Shown: positions 15,704 through 24,601, counted from the first letter of the stretch. The stretch: 37,473 bases of DNA from Oscillospiraceae bacterium (GCA_900768125.1 CAAGBS010000065.1:1-37473); one strand, 5' to 3'. Made by a program: numbers and translations. The notes: generated from the sequence alone by a model not told the origin.

Positions 15704-16726
15704 ATGCAGAATATACCCGAAATGCTCCGCACTTCCCCGGAATATGCCTTTCTCAGGGAAAACCCGAATCTCGGCGGCAGTATCTGCCTGCTGACCTATG
15801 GAGGGAGCTACGCCTACGGAACGAATGTCGAAGGCTCTGATATAGATATACGCGGCTGCGCGGTGAACTCCCCCGCCGAAATACTGCTCAGCGAAGATTT
15901 CGAGCAAATAGTCGATACCCCGACCGATACCGTGATATATTCGTTCAACAAGCTGATAAAGCTGCTGACCTCATGCAACCCCAACACGATAGAAATGCTC
16001 GGCTGCAAGCCGGAACACTATTTCCACCTGACGAAGCCCGGGAAACTCCTGCTGGAACACGCCCACGATTTTCTCTCCCGTCAGGCGATACATTCGTTCG
16101 GCGGCTATGCGCACGCGCAGCTGCGCAGGCTGGAAAACAAAGCCGCACGCGACCAGTCCCAGATACAGCAGGAAAACTATATCCTGACCACGATAAAAGA
16201 CGCGGAGCACAGCTTCCGCCTGAAATACTTCCCCGCCTCCGACGATTCGATAAAGCTCTACACCGATACCGCGCTGTCCCCGGAAATGGACTCCGAAATA
16301 TTCATGGACGTCAATCTCAGCCACTACCCGCTGCGTGACTATCTCGGCATGTGGGAGGAAATGAAATCGATAGTGAAGTCCTACAACAAGCTCGGCAGCC
16401 GCAATTCAAAGGCGATAGAGCACGGGAAGCTCGGCAAGCACATGATGCACCTTATCCGGCTGTACTTTATGTGTATAGATATTCTTGAGCAGGAAAAAGT
16501 CATAACCTGCCGCGAAAAGGAACACGGACTGCTGATGAGCATTCGTAACGGCGAATTTCTCCATAACGGTCAGCCCACCGACGAGTTTTACCAGCTTCTC
16601 GACGAGATGACCAAGCGCTTCGACTACGCAAAGAAAAACACCTCCCTCCCCGAGCGCCCGAATATCACCGCGATACGCGAACTTCAGCAGGAAGTCAATA
16701 TGCTCGCTGTCACCGGAAAGCTGTAA
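15704..16726 (+). CDS. Predicted nucleotidyltransferase, RlaP/YcgL type (DNA polymerase beta superfamily)
   Basis: 340-residue cytoplasmic protein. The polymerase-beta fold active-site signature is at residues 33-50: GGSYAYGTNVEGSDIDIRG, giving the G-S motif and metal-binding Asp46 and Asp48. Next are SFNKLIKLLTSCNPNTIEML and helices with GGYAHAQLRRLENKA, as in RlaP-type (PF10127) predicted nucleotidyltransferases. Such proteins have been predicted to act on RNA termini or other acceptors; the real substrate is unknown. GAGGTG lies 9 bases before ATG. Monocistronic between a consensus promoter and a hairpin terminator. Confidence 0.85.
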   Translation: MQNIPEMLRTSPEYAFLRENPNLGGSICLLTYGGSYAYGTNVEGSDIDIRGCAVNSPAEILLSEDFEQIVDTPTDTVIYSFNKLIKLLTSCNPNTIEMLGCKPEHYFHLTKPGKLLLEHAHDFLSRQAIHSFGGYAHAQLRRLENKAARDQSQIQQENYILTTIKDAEHSFRLKYFPASDDSIKLYTDTALSPEMDSEIFMDVNLSHYPLRDYLGMWEEMKSIVKSYNKLGSRNSKAIEHGKLGKHMMHLIRLYFMCIDILEQEKVITCREKEHGLLMSIRNGEFLHNGQPTDEFYQLLDEMTKRFDYAKKNTSLPERPNITAIRELQQEVNMLAVTGKL

Positions 16727-16808
16727 TGTTTCAACATGCCCCGCTCTTTTGCAGAAATTCTGAAAATCTTTCAACTTTTCAACCATAAAACCTGAACATA
16801 AAATTGTT

Positions 16809-16830
16809 CCCTCTGCACAAATGCAGGGGG
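16809..16830 (+). terminator. Terminator of the nucleotidyltransferase gene
   Basis: Stem CCCTCTGC/GCAGGGGG (16809-16816 with 16823-16830, one G:T pair) followed by ATAATTTCTATTA; the T-run is moderate. Confidence 0.6.
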
Positions 16831-16851
16831 ATAATTTCTATTATCCGTACA

Positions 16852-16881
16852 TTGACAACCATTGCAATAATATGTTATAAT
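16852..16881 (+). promoter_or_regulatory. Promoter of the unknown three-part protein gene
   Basis: TTGACA (16852-16857), 18-base spacer, TATAAT (16876-16881). Confidence 0.75.
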
Positions 16882-16934
16882 GAATGCGGTGAACTGCACA
16901 CATGACAAAAAAGCAGACGGAGGGGAAGACACCC

Positions 16935-18113
16935 ATGACAAAAAACGAAACCACAGCAGCCTCCCGGCAGACCGTCACGGTCCAATCGCAGGAAGGCGAA
17001 AACATCGGCCTCACCTACCCCAGAAGGGCGGCGGGACTGGTCAGAAAAGGTCGGGCACGTTTCGTGAACGACAATACTATTCGTCTTACAGGCGTGTCCG
17101 ACGCAACACATACGGAGGACATCAGGATGGATAATATAAACACCCTTAGCGAAAACAAGAACGAACCACAGGCAAACAGACTATTTTTCAACGCAAGAGA
17201 GTGGTCTTTCAACAAGGACTGCCAGAAATCCAACGTCGGAAACCGCAGCTTCATGCAGGGTCCTGACGGGAACCTCGCCGAAGCCTACACCATCGGCGAC
17301 TGGGGATATAACTGGACTGAGATAGTCACAAAGCAGCTTATCCTGCCGAAAAACACCACGCATACGTTCACATTCTGGCTCAACGGCGGCGAAAACGACA
17401 AGAACGACGAGGTGTGCCGGTTCGTAGTAGTCTACAACAACGATTGCGAAAACTGCTATACCTATAACCTCAACCGCAATTTCATCAAGCCGCTTAAAAA
17501 GGTCAACGGCTGGGAACTGTACGAGATACCGTTCATCACCGGCGACAACGAATACACCCAGCTGCGGTTCGCGGCTATGAGGGCGTATATGACTGTGCTT
17601 TCCGCGAAGCCCGCAGAAGCCTATGCAAACCTGTCGGACACCGTGGACGAGTTTGAAAGCGAGCGTCCCCAGCGGCACAATATCGTGTTTGCAGACGGCT
17701 GGCCTACGAATGAGTGGTACTCCACCAGAGCGCTCCGCCAGAAAAACAGTTCCGGAACTGCCGCAAATGCGCCCTCTTACGAAAGAGCAGTCCCCAAGAA
17801 TATAGACAGCTTACAGGTGCAGGCTGACGCGCTGATCGGCGTCACCTCAAACATGATGGACGAAATATCCTGGAAGCTTGACAGCATGGCGAACTTTTCC
17901 GGTCTTAAGCAGGAGATCACCAGCGCAATAACGCAGGCGCTTGACGGCAGAAATCCCAATGATACCGATGTCGATGAAATATGCAGCAATGTCGTGGAAC
18001 AATTCAGCGACAGGATAGACAGCATGGTCGATGAGATCACTTCGGCAGTGGAAAGCATAACCGACGCCGTAGAGGAAATGCGCGATTCCCTTGATGATAT
18101 CGGCGATATGTAA
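16935..18113 (+). CDS. Unknown protein: short basic N-terminal module, beta-rich middle, amphipathic helical tail
   Basis: No family recognised with confidence; 392 residues. ATG 16935 is chosen because GGAGGGG lies 9 bases before it; ATG 16902 is possible but has no ribosome site. Three parts: (1) residues about 12-50, TYPRRAAGLVRKGRARFV then NDNTIRLTG, a basic module resembling the short PLMP/RRXRR-type pattern (Arg-rich, GxA, TIxL); (2) about 80-270, beta-rich with many aromatics (DWGYNWTEIVTKQL, THTFTFWLNGG, GWELYEIPFITGDNEYTQLRF), reminiscent of a ligand-binding beta-sandwich; (3) about 300-392, acidic heptad-like helices (MMDEISWKLDSMANF, VVEQFSDRIDSMVDEIT), probably a coiled coil. No signal peptide or membrane helix. 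Has its own promoter and terminator. Confidence 0.8.
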   Translation: MTKNETTAASRQTVTVQSQEGENIGLTYPRRAAGLVRKGRARFVNDNTIRLTGVSDATHTEDIRMDNINTLSENKNEPQANRLFFNAREWSFNKDCQKSNVGNRSFMQGPDGNLAEAYTIGDWGYNWTEIVTKQLILPKNTTHTFTFWLNGGENDKNDEVCRFVVVYNNDCENCYTYNLNRNFIKPLKKVNGWELYEIPFITGDNEYTQLRFAAMRAYMTVLSAKPAEAYANLSDTVDEFESERPQRHNIVFADGWPTNEWYSTRALRQKNSSGTAANAPSYERAVPKNIDSLQVQADALIGVTSNMMDEISWKLDSMANFSGLKQEITSAITQALDGRNPNDTDVDEICSNVVEQFSDRIDSMVDEITSAVESITDAVEEMRDSLDDIGDM

Positions 18114-18142
18114 GGGTAAATATCCACAAATAAATACGACCG

Positions 18143-18162
18143 CCCCCTGTGAAAGCAGGGGG
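18143..18162 (+). terminator. Terminator of the three-part protein gene
   Basis: Stem CCCCCTG/CAGGGGG (18143-18149 with 18156-18162) followed by TTATTTTATT. Confidence 0.85.
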
Positions 18163-18205
18163 TTATTTTATTCAGAATTTTGATAGAGGCTCTGGAATAT
18201 TTCCG

Positions 18206-18241
18206 CAATAAAATCCCACAATATCACTGTTGATTTTATTG
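18206..18241 (+). repeat. AU-rich inverted repeat directly before the ribosome site of the adaptor gene
   Basis: CAATAAAATC (18206-18215) pairs perfectly with GATTTTATTG (18232-18241), loop 16 bases; the AAAGG ribosome site starts at the next base. May be an operator or a translation-modulating hairpin for the downstream adaptor-permease operon, for which I find no clear promoter in 18163-18248. Confidence 0.45.
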
Positions 18242-18257
18242 AAAGGAAATGAAGCCC

Positions 18258-19199
18258 ATGAAAAAATATATAGCCCTCGCAATAGCCTGCGCCGCGCTTA
18301 TCGCGGGAGTTTCCTCGCTTCCGGCAGCCGTTGAGGCAAGCGTGCCCGCCGCCGTGCCCATCTCCCCCACCGAGGTCTGCTACCGGGAGTCAGTCTGCGG
18401 CAGCGGGGCGCTGTGCTACATCGGTCAGGGGGACGTCACCTCCGCGCTGCCGCTGGTGCTGAGTGAATTTGCAGTCGAGGAGGGCGACCACGTTGAAGTC
18501 GGCGATGTTATCGCACGGGTGGACCGCAAGGCTTCCGAAACGTTCATCAGCAGCCTCGGAAAGGTCTCGCACCTCGCCGCCGCGACTGCAAGCCTGTCCA
18601 CCGCCATGTCGCTTATTCCGGATTCAATCACCGCCGACCGCGCCGGAACAGTGATATCTACCGCCGGAGCCGGCGCAGCCGTGGAATCCGGCGCGAGCAT
18701 AGCCACCATCGCCGGAACCGACACCCTGGTGCTCTCCGCCGCGGTAAGCGAGCTGGATATCGCCAAAATATCCCTGGGACAGCCCGTGGAATTTACCTGC
18801 TCCGCCTACCCCGACGAAGTTTTCACCGGCACGGTCGCGAAGATAGCCGGCTCCGCACGCAGCCAGTACAGCGGCGCGGTGCTGGAAACAGTTCTTGACG
18901 TGCTGGTCGCACCCGATGAATCCGACCCCCGGCTGCGCTCCGGTCTGACTGCGGACGTGCGCTTCCAGCTTTCCGACCCGCGTAAGATATGCGTACTCCC
19001 CTACGAAGCCATCGGGCAGGACGAGGAGGGAGAATATGTCTACATTCTGCAGGACGGCGCGGCGGTGAAGCACAAGATATTCACCGGAGCGGAATTTTCT
19101 GACGGCACCGAGGTAGTCAAGGGCGTTACCACCGGAGACAAGGTTTTCCTTGACCCGGAGGAAATTTCTCTCAGCCAGTATGTGAGGATAGAAGAATGA
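18258..19199 (+). CDS. Secreted HlyD/RND-type efflux adaptor subunit
   Basis: Adaptor of 313 residues that pairs with the MacB-type permease following it. ATG 18258 is preferred over ATG 18249, which is too close to the AAAGGAA site. Signal peptide KKYIALAIACAALIAGVSSLPAAVEA, without lipobox, so it stays membrane-anchored or is cut by signal peptidase I. Lipoyl-like half LSEFAVEEGDHVEVGDVIARV, a very short alpha-hairpin, second half ITADRAGTVISTAGAGAAVESG, then beta-barrel with PVEFTCSAYPDEVFTGTVAKIAG and C-terminal VVKGVTTGDKVFLDPEEI. Its stop overlaps the permease start by 4 bases (ATGA). Paralogous in plan to the adaptor at 641-1636 but not lipidated. Confidence 0.85.
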   Translation: MKKYIALAIACAALIAGVSSLPAAVEASVPAAVPISPTEVCYRESVCGSGALCYIGQGDVTSALPLVLSEFAVEEGDHVEVGDVIARVDRKASETFISSLGKVSHLAAATASLSTAMSLIPDSITADRAGTVISTAGAGAAVESGASIATIAGTDTLVLSAAVSELDIAKISLGQPVEFTCSAYPDEVFTGTVAKIAGSARSQYSGAVLETVLDVLVAPDESDPRLRSGLTADVRFQLSDPRKICVLPYEAIGQDEEGEYVYILQDGAAVKHKIFTGAEFSDGTEVVKGVTTGDKVFLDPEEISLSQYVRIEE

Positions 19200-20374
19200 G
19201 CATTGTTTCCACTCTCACCGGTCTTTTCCGGAGCCGCACGCGTTCGCTGCTGACTATGGCGGGAATAGCGGTCGGGGTGTTCTCGGTCGTGCTGGTCTCG
19301 ACAATAGGCACGGTCGGCACCAGCGAGGTCAGCTCCACGCTGATAACAATGGGCGTTGACACGCTGCTTGTCCAGGCGGCAAACAAGAGCGTTTCCGTCA
19401 CCATAACAGATGACGACGTATCCACCGTGCGCCGCGTTGACGGCGTAAACGATGTAATGCCGCTGATGGCTTCCATGACCGAAGCGAAAATGATAGGCAG
19501 GCGGCTGGACTGCTACGTCTGGGGCGTGGACAAGTCCGCCGACCGCCTGATATCACTGCAGGCGGAACACGGCAGGCTCATCACCAACAGCGATTCCGCC
19601 GCCAACCTCAGGGTCTGCGTTATTGACGAGCAGTTCGCGAAAAAATCCTACGGCAGGAGCAATATAGTCGGAAAGAAGATCAATATCTTTCTCGGCGGAA
19701 GATATCACGAATTTGAGATAATCGGCGTAGCGAAGTCGGGGCTGTCCAGCCTGCAGGGAATGCTGTCGAACATCATGCCGGGATTCATGTATATTCCGAT
19801 AAGCACCATGCAGCAGCTGACAGGACGCACCACCTACGACAAGCTCGCCGTAAAACTAACCGATATGGACGCGGATGTACCGGTAGTAGAAGCCGTGCAG
19901 ACCGCGCTGAACCGCTCGAATAATACAACGGACGCGTATATAGTCAACAACCTGCTCTCGCAGAAAGCGCAGCTTGACGACATACTGAGCATAGTCACCA
20001 CCGCGCTCTCGCTCGTTGCTGGGATATCCCTTGCGGTATCAGGGATTTCAATAATGACAACAATGCTGATGAGCGTCACCGAGCGCACCCGCGAGATAGG
20101 GATAAAGCGTTCCATCGGCGCGACCAGCCTTGATATCTGCCGCGAGTTCCTGTGCGAAAGCGTACTGCTCACCATGCTCGGCAGCGCCGCCGGAATCGCC
20201 GCCGGACTGCTGACAGCGGGCGTCGGCTGCTTCATTGCTGGAGTTCCGTTCAGAATAAACGCTGTCATGCTGCTGATAACAGCGGCAGCTTCCGGACTGG
20301 TGGGAACGCTTTTCGGAGCCTATCCCGCCTGCAAGGCAGCTTCCCTAGACCCGGTGGAAGCCCTCAGAATGTAA
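19196..20374 (+). CDS. MacB/FtsX-type ABC transporter permease
   Basis: 392-residue permease of the MacB topology: N-terminal helix (RSLLTMAGIAVGVFSVVLVSTIG), MacB-like periplasmic-type domain (about 45-255, EFEIIGVAKSGLSSLQGML), then three C-terminal helices with the conserved loop ERTREIGIKRSIGATSLDICREFLCESVLL and the family-typical end GAYPACKAASLDPVEALRM. Normal length for the ATPase-free permease type. Translationally coupled to the adaptor. No ATP-binding gene follows; the operon ends at a terminator. Likely exports a peptide or lipid-like compound; not determinable. Confidence 0.9.
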   Translation: MSIVSTLTGLFRSRTRSLLTMAGIAVGVFSVVLVSTIGTVGTSEVSSTLITMGVDTLLVQAANKSVSVTITDDDVSTVRRVDGVNDVMPLMASMTEAKMIGRRLDCYVWGVDKSADRLISLQAEHGRLITNSDSAANLRVCVIDEQFAKKSYGRSNIVGKKINIFLGGRYHEFEIIGVAKSGLSSLQGMLSNIMPGFMYIPISTMQQLTGRTTYDKLAVKLTDMDADVPVVEAVQTALNRSNNTTDAYIVNNLLSQKAQLDDILSIVTTALSLVAGISLAVSGISIMTTMLMSVTERTREIGIKRSIGATSLDICREFLCESVLLTMLGSAAGIAAGLLTAGVGCFIAGVPFRINAVMLLITAAASGLVGTLFGAYPACKAASLDPVEALRM

Positions 20375-20380
20375 AAAATG

Positions 20381-20412
20381 CGAAAAGTCAGAGCCGAAGC
20401 CCTGACTTTTCG
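20381..20412. terminator. Bidirectional terminator between permease and RCC1 genes
   Basis: Perfect 11-bp stem CGAAAAGTCAG/CTGACTTTTCG (20381-20391 with 20402-20412), with A/T-rich flanks on both sides. Confidence 0.8.
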
Positions 20413-20488
20413 ATTTATATTGGGGGGAGAGTGGTTATCAAACTCAATTCATGCGCCGATCGCCGCGCTCTCCGGTAGTATGCCGATA

Positions 20489-23476
20489 TTACTTTGCCTT
20501 GATCTTATAGATCCTGGAAGCCTTGGAATACAGCTTCTTTCCGTTCACGGTAACATAGGACTTGATGTAGTAGTAATAGGTCTTGCCCTTTACCACTGTA
20601 CCGTCCGTGAAAGTCAGGTCGTCAGGGTCGTCGGAAACGATGTCTGTCAGCGACTTTCCCTTGCCCTTGGACGAATTGCGGCGGTAAACCTCATAGCCCT
20701 CTGCGTAGTCGGAGATATCCCATTCAAGCACAACGCCGTCAGCGGTGGACTTTCTGTAGGTTATTACCGGCTTTGACGGGCGAACCTTCACCGTGATGGT
20801 GCGGGTCTTTTCAGGATTGGACTTCGCCGTTACGGTTATAACTGCAGAACCTGCGGAAACTGCGGTGACGGTGCCGTTATCATCGACAACTGCAACATCT
20901 TCGTTGGAGGAAGAATAAAGCAGGGTCTTGTCGTCTGCGGTCTCGGGATATATCTTCGCAGTGATGGTGAACTTGCCGTCGATATCCATGGTCTTGGACT
21001 TAGCCGGCTTTACAGAGAAGCTGGAAATAGGTGTGGAGACTGTAACGGTGCACTGTGCGGAAAGTCCGTTGGCGGTATTCGCGGTTATTATTGCGGTACC
21101 GTTCTTCAGCGCCTTTACAGAACCGGTATTGGTTACTGTAGCTACTGTAGTATCAGAACTGGTCCAGGTGATGTTCTTGTCTGCCGCGTTGTCAGGCGTG
21201 ATTGCTGCATTCAGCTTTGCGGTAGCATTGGGCTTCAGCGCAACGCTGGACTTGTCAAGCGTGATTCCTGTAGCCTGGATCATCTTCTTGCACAGACCGT
21301 CCTTGATGACTGTCTCAGGAGAAGACTTCAGACCGCCTCTGCCGTTTCCGACCTGACCGTATGTATTGTCGCCCCAGCAGTAAAGTCTGCTGTCATAGGA
21401 AATGTAACCCGCGAAATCTCCGCCGAGGCTCGCAGATGTAACATTGCCCTTGGTGCACTTCGCAAATGAATTTCTGCTCTTTGCTGTTCCATCGCCAAGC
21501 TGGCTGGAGGAGTTGGTTCCGCTCAGGCAGAGGTCGCCTGCGTCAGTGATGACTGCGGAGAACTTGCCGGTAGTAGCTACCAGCTTGGTATCAACGTATA
21601 CCTTTGTGGGATTCCTCAGTCTGGAGGAAGTGTCGCCAAGCTGACCGTTGGAGTTGTCGCCCCATGCGTAAACGTCGCCCTCGAAGGTAACTGCGATGGA
21701 GTGACCGCCCTCAGCCGCAATAGCCGCGATACCGAGGTCGTTGTCCTTGGAATCCTTGAACTCTATGACCTCAGGCAGGTCGACTATTCTGGAAGATGTC
21801 TCGCCGCCAAGCTGCTTTGAGCTGTTGCTTCCCCAGCCCCACAGTTCGCCGTTGCTTGTGATGGCAAGGCAGTGATTGTCGCCCGCAGCTATGTCTGAGA
21901 TAGTGGGAAGCACATCGGAAACAAGCTCAGGGTACTTAACTGTGCTTCCGCAGGTGGAAAGTCTGCCGGCGGAATTAATGCCCCAGCCCATTACCTGACC
22001 TGTGATAAGCGCTATCGCGAAATCGTCCTGGAACTCTATCTTATCAATTGTGGTGCCGGAAAGATAAGTGTTCTCGGTAGGCTTGCTGACAATATCAGTT
22101 CTTGTTTTCTGACCCAGCAGATAATTGCTGTTGTCGCCGAAGCCGTAAACCTTACCGTCCGCCATCTGTACGATGGTGACCTTGTTGCCGCACCATACGT
22201 TGGAAGCCTCGCCGTCAATATCGACCTTAGTAGGAGTGCTTCTCATGTTGTAATCGCCAAGTCCAAGCTGTCCCTTGTCGTTGTTGCCCCATGTAAAGAG
22301 GTTGCCCTTGTTGTCGATTGCAGCCGCATGATCCTTGCCTGCGGAGAAAGCAAACGTGTTGTTCATAACATAGTCAGGCTTGCTGACTATAGAACTTGTC
22401 ACGCTGAACAGCTCGCCGGATATTCCCGCGCCAACGCTGGAAACATATCCGTTGCTCTTGAGCATAAGAGAGTGGTGCTCGCCGAGCGCGATGGAAACTA
22501 CGCCGCTGGTGACCTTTCCGGGATAGTAGAGGTCATCGGACTCGCCGTTGTGCAGCTGACCGGACTCATTATCGCCCCAGGTGTACAGTACGCCGTTTGC
22601 GACTGCACCGGAGGAATCCCCGCCGGCGAATACAGCGCTAGCACCCTTGACGTCAACTGTTGTGAACGCGGAGGTAACGCCTGTCCTGGTGGAATCTATG
22701 CCAAGCTGACCATGATCGTTGGCGCCGGTGGTCTTCACCGTGCCGTCTTCCATCAGCACGATGGAGTGAGCGTCACCCGCCTCAACGTCCTTAGCGCCGC
22801 TTTCGATAACAGTGGTGAGCCAGGTGTAATCCCTGTAGTTGCCGGAGCCAAGCTGACCCTCATCATTTATGCCGCAGCCGTAGACCGCGCCCTTGTTGTC
22901 CACGATGAGAGTGAATCCATCGCCAGCCGCAACATCGACTGCATTCTTCATAAGTTCAGTGGTGGAGTTCTTCAGCGAATTTGCTCCAAAGCCAAGTTCG
23001 CCGTTTTCGTTGCTGCCCCAGCCGACTGCGGTGCCGTCCTCCAGCAGAGCCACAGTGTGACCGCTTCCCGTGCTGACCTGAGCCACGTTGTTCATTATCT
23101 TTGTAGGCTTGTTGATGACCGCAGAGGACACAGAGTTTGTGATCTGTCCGCTGGTATTGTCACCCCAGCCATAGAGAACGCCGTCCTTGTCTATCGCAAA
23201 GCTAACGTCCTCGTTTGCGTCAACATAGACGATGTTGTCCATAACCTTGACGCCGTTGGAACTTGAAGTATCAGAACCTACGCCGAGCTGTCCCTTGCTG
23301 TTGTCGCCGGCAGCCCACAGTGACAGGTCGCTCTTGATAACAAGGCTGTGATCCCCGCCGACTGCTATCGTCGTGGTGCTGATCTCCTGCTCCGCTGCTG
23401 CCGCGCTGACCGGTATCATTGTGATGACCTGTGCCGCACAGAGCGAAGCCGCAATGATCTTCGCTTTTCTGCTCAT
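20489..23476 (-). CDS. Secreted RCC1-repeat protein with Big_2 and Fn3-like domains
   Basis: Large extracellular protein of 995 residues. ATG 23476 (MSRKAKIIAASLCAAQ) has GGAGGG 7 bases ahead; the longer frame to 23539 lacks one. Signal peptide cut near SAAAAE. Residues about 30-734 hold 14 RCC1-type repeats of about 50 residues, each with a WGDNxxGQLG-like core, enough for two seven-bladed propellers. Then two bacterial Ig-like Big_2 domains (735-814, GITLDKSSVALKPNATAKL; 815-898) and a C-terminal Fn3-like domain (899-995). No LPXTG, dockerin or SLH segment is visible, so attachment is unclear. Probably a surface protein for binding partners or polysaccharide. Promoter not certain; 23477-23690 is AT-rich with a TATAAT at about 23646-23640 but poor -35. 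Confidence 0.9.
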   Translation of the reverse strand: MSRKAKIIAASLCAAQVITMIPVSAAAAEQEISTTTIAVGGDHSLVIKSDLSLWAAGDNSKGQLGVGSDTSSSNGVKVMDNIVYVDANEDVSFAIDKDGVLYGWGDNTSGQITNSVSSAVINKPTKIMNNVAQVSTGSGHTVALLEDGTAVGWGSNENGELGFGANSLKNSTTELMKNAVDVAAGDGFTLIVDNKGAVYGCGINDEGQLGSGNYRDYTWLTTVIESGAKDVEAGDAHSIVLMEDGTVKTTGANDHGQLGIDSTRTGVTSAFTTVDVKGASAVFAGGDSSGAVANGVLYTWGDNESGQLHNGESDDLYYPGKVTSGVVSIALGEHHSLMLKSNGYVSSVGAGISGELFSVTSSIVSKPDYVMNNTFAFSAGKDHAAAIDNKGNLFTWGNNDKGQLGLGDYNMRSTPTKVDIDGEASNVWCGNKVTIVQMADGKVYGFGDNSNYLLGQKTRTDIVSKPTENTYLSGTTIDKIEFQDDFAIALITGQVMGWGINSAGRLSTCGSTVKYPELVSDVLPTISDIAAGDNHCLAITSNGELWGWGSNSSKQLGGETSSRIVDLPEVIEFKDSKDNDLGIAAIAAEGGHSIAVTFEGDVYAWGDNSNGQLGDTSSRLRNPTKVYVDTKLVATTGKFSAVITDAGDLCLSGTNSSSQLGDGTAKSRNSFAKCTKGNVTSASLGGDFAGYISYDSRLYCWGDNTYGQVGNGRGGLKSSPETVIKDGLCKKMIQATGITLDKSSVALKPNATAKLNAAITPDNAADKNITWTSSDTTVATVTNTGSVKALKNGTAIITANTANGLSAQCTVTVSTPISSFSVKPAKSKTMDIDGKFTITAKIYPETADDKTLLYSSSNEDVAVVDDNGTVTAVSAGSAVITVTAKSNPEKTRTITVKVRPSKPVITYRKSTADGVVLEWDISDYAEGYEVYRRNSSKGKGKSLTDIVSDDPDDLTFTDGTVVKGKTYYYYIKSYVTVNGKKLYSKASRIYKIKAK

Positions 23477-23690
23477 ACTAACTCCCTCCATATCACGGGG
23501 CATATCCCCGAATTTTATAGCCGCAGCGCCTGTCCGCACCGTGGCTTTTCTGAGCCTTTCACTATATAAAACAATTGAGACCCCATAAAGGTTGCACTAT
23601 TTTTGAAATTTTTTATGAAAAATTTTCTTTTCTTATATTATAACGCAAAAAAACCAAAAATGTTGCAAAAAAGCCTTACAATTATCTTAA

Positions 23691-23732
23691 AAAACACTGC
23701 ACGATTACCATCGGTGATCATGCAGTGTTTTT
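23691..23732 (-). terminator. Terminator of the regulator / metallo-beta-lactamase operon
   Basis: AAAACACTGCA pairs with TGCAGTGTTTT and an inner GATTACC/GGTGATC extends it into a long near-perfect hairpin; the minus strand continues with TTTTTTAAG. Confidence 0.85.
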
Positions 23733-23748
23733 CTGTTATCAATTCCGG

Positions 23749-24597
23749 TCAGAAGTCTATCTCTTCCCCGCCGCCGATGTACATCAGCTTGTCGCCGAGC
23801 GTCTCGTCCATGATGTCGAATCCCTTGAATCCGGTGCAGTGACAGGTGTATATCTTCTCGGCGTTGCTGAGTTTCAGTGCGCGCGCCTGCGCCGTAACAT
23901 ACTCAGCCGAGCAGCCGAGCGTCTTCGGACTGGAGCCCATGAAATGGAATCCACCAACTATTGCGAGCACCGGTATGCCATACCAGCATTCGCGTACGGT
24001 CTCCAGCATGTTCTGAACCCCGCAGTGGAAGCAGCCCCCGATTATCACCAGACCGTCAGCCTTGCGCTTCTTCGGGAACAGCACTGCAAAGCACTCGTCC
24101 GAGCAGTCGTAGGGCAGCTGCTTTTTGCCGTCCAGCGCGAAGCAGCTGCGGTCGGGATTCAGCAGCTTTTCATCGAACATCTCGCAGGATGCAAGGTAAA
24201 ACCCCTCCTCCACCTCGGAAAAGCGGTTGAACAGCGTCAGTCTGTCGGCGTATTTCTTGAAGAACGACTTTCCCGCGCCCGCAGGCTCCTTGAAAAATCC
24301 GTTCTTCCTGAACCTTTCCACCTGCGCTCCGGCGCGCATATACATCTCCGCGTCCGGGCTGAGCCGCATGAAGCTGTCCACGCCGCCGACATGTGCAGCG
24401 TGATTGTGGGTCAGCACCAGCGCGTCCAGGCTGTCAACGGGAAGCTGCATTCTGCGGGCGTTCTCCGCAGCCTTTCCGGTAAGTCCCGTGTCGATGACAT
24501 AGTTTTTCCCGCCAAATTCCACAAAGAACGACAAGCCGTTCTCAGAGTAAAGCTTCTCGTCAACAGCGGTGTTGTCTATCAGGCTGATAAGCTTCAA
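23749..24597 (-). CDS. Metallo-beta-lactamase-fold hydrolase with altered zinc motif
   Basis: 282-residue protein resembling the metal-dependent hydrolases of the dihydropterin/RFA-P-synthase-like MBL group: SFFVEFGGKNYVIDTGLTG, LVLTHNHAAHVGG, late GGCFHCGVQNML and CHCTGFKGFDIM. The usual HxHxDH reads HNHAAH (64-69), so the site-2 zinc Asp is Ala68; Asp36 is kept. Activity may need one metal or be changed. A TTG start at 24597 is used with GGGGGAG 7 bases ahead, inside the last codons of the upstream DtxR-type gene, 4 bases apart: an operon. Metal-responsive control is therefore likely. Several Cys/His near the C-terminus could bind metal. Confidence 0.85.
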   Translation of the reverse strand: MKLISLIDNTAVDEKLYSENGLSFFVEFGGKNYVIDTGLTGKAAENARRMQLPVDSLDALVLTHNHAAHVGGVDSFMRLSPDAEMYMRAGAQVERFRKNGFFKEPAGAGKSFFKKYADRLTLFNRFSEVEEGFYLASCEMFDEKLLNPDRSCFALDGKKQLPYDCSDECFAVLFPKKRKADGLVIIGGCFHCGVQNMLETVRECWYGIPVLAIVGGFHFMGSSPKTLGCSAEYVTAQARALKLSNAEKIYTCHCTGFKGFDIMDETLGDKLMYIGGGEEIDF

Positions 24598-24601
24598 GCG
24601 C

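Noticed and set aside
16935..18113. IscB/TnpB-type RNA-guided nuclease
   Set aside because: Only the short N-terminal pattern is similar; no RuvC or HNH motifs follow and no omega-RNA-like or transposon ends were seen.
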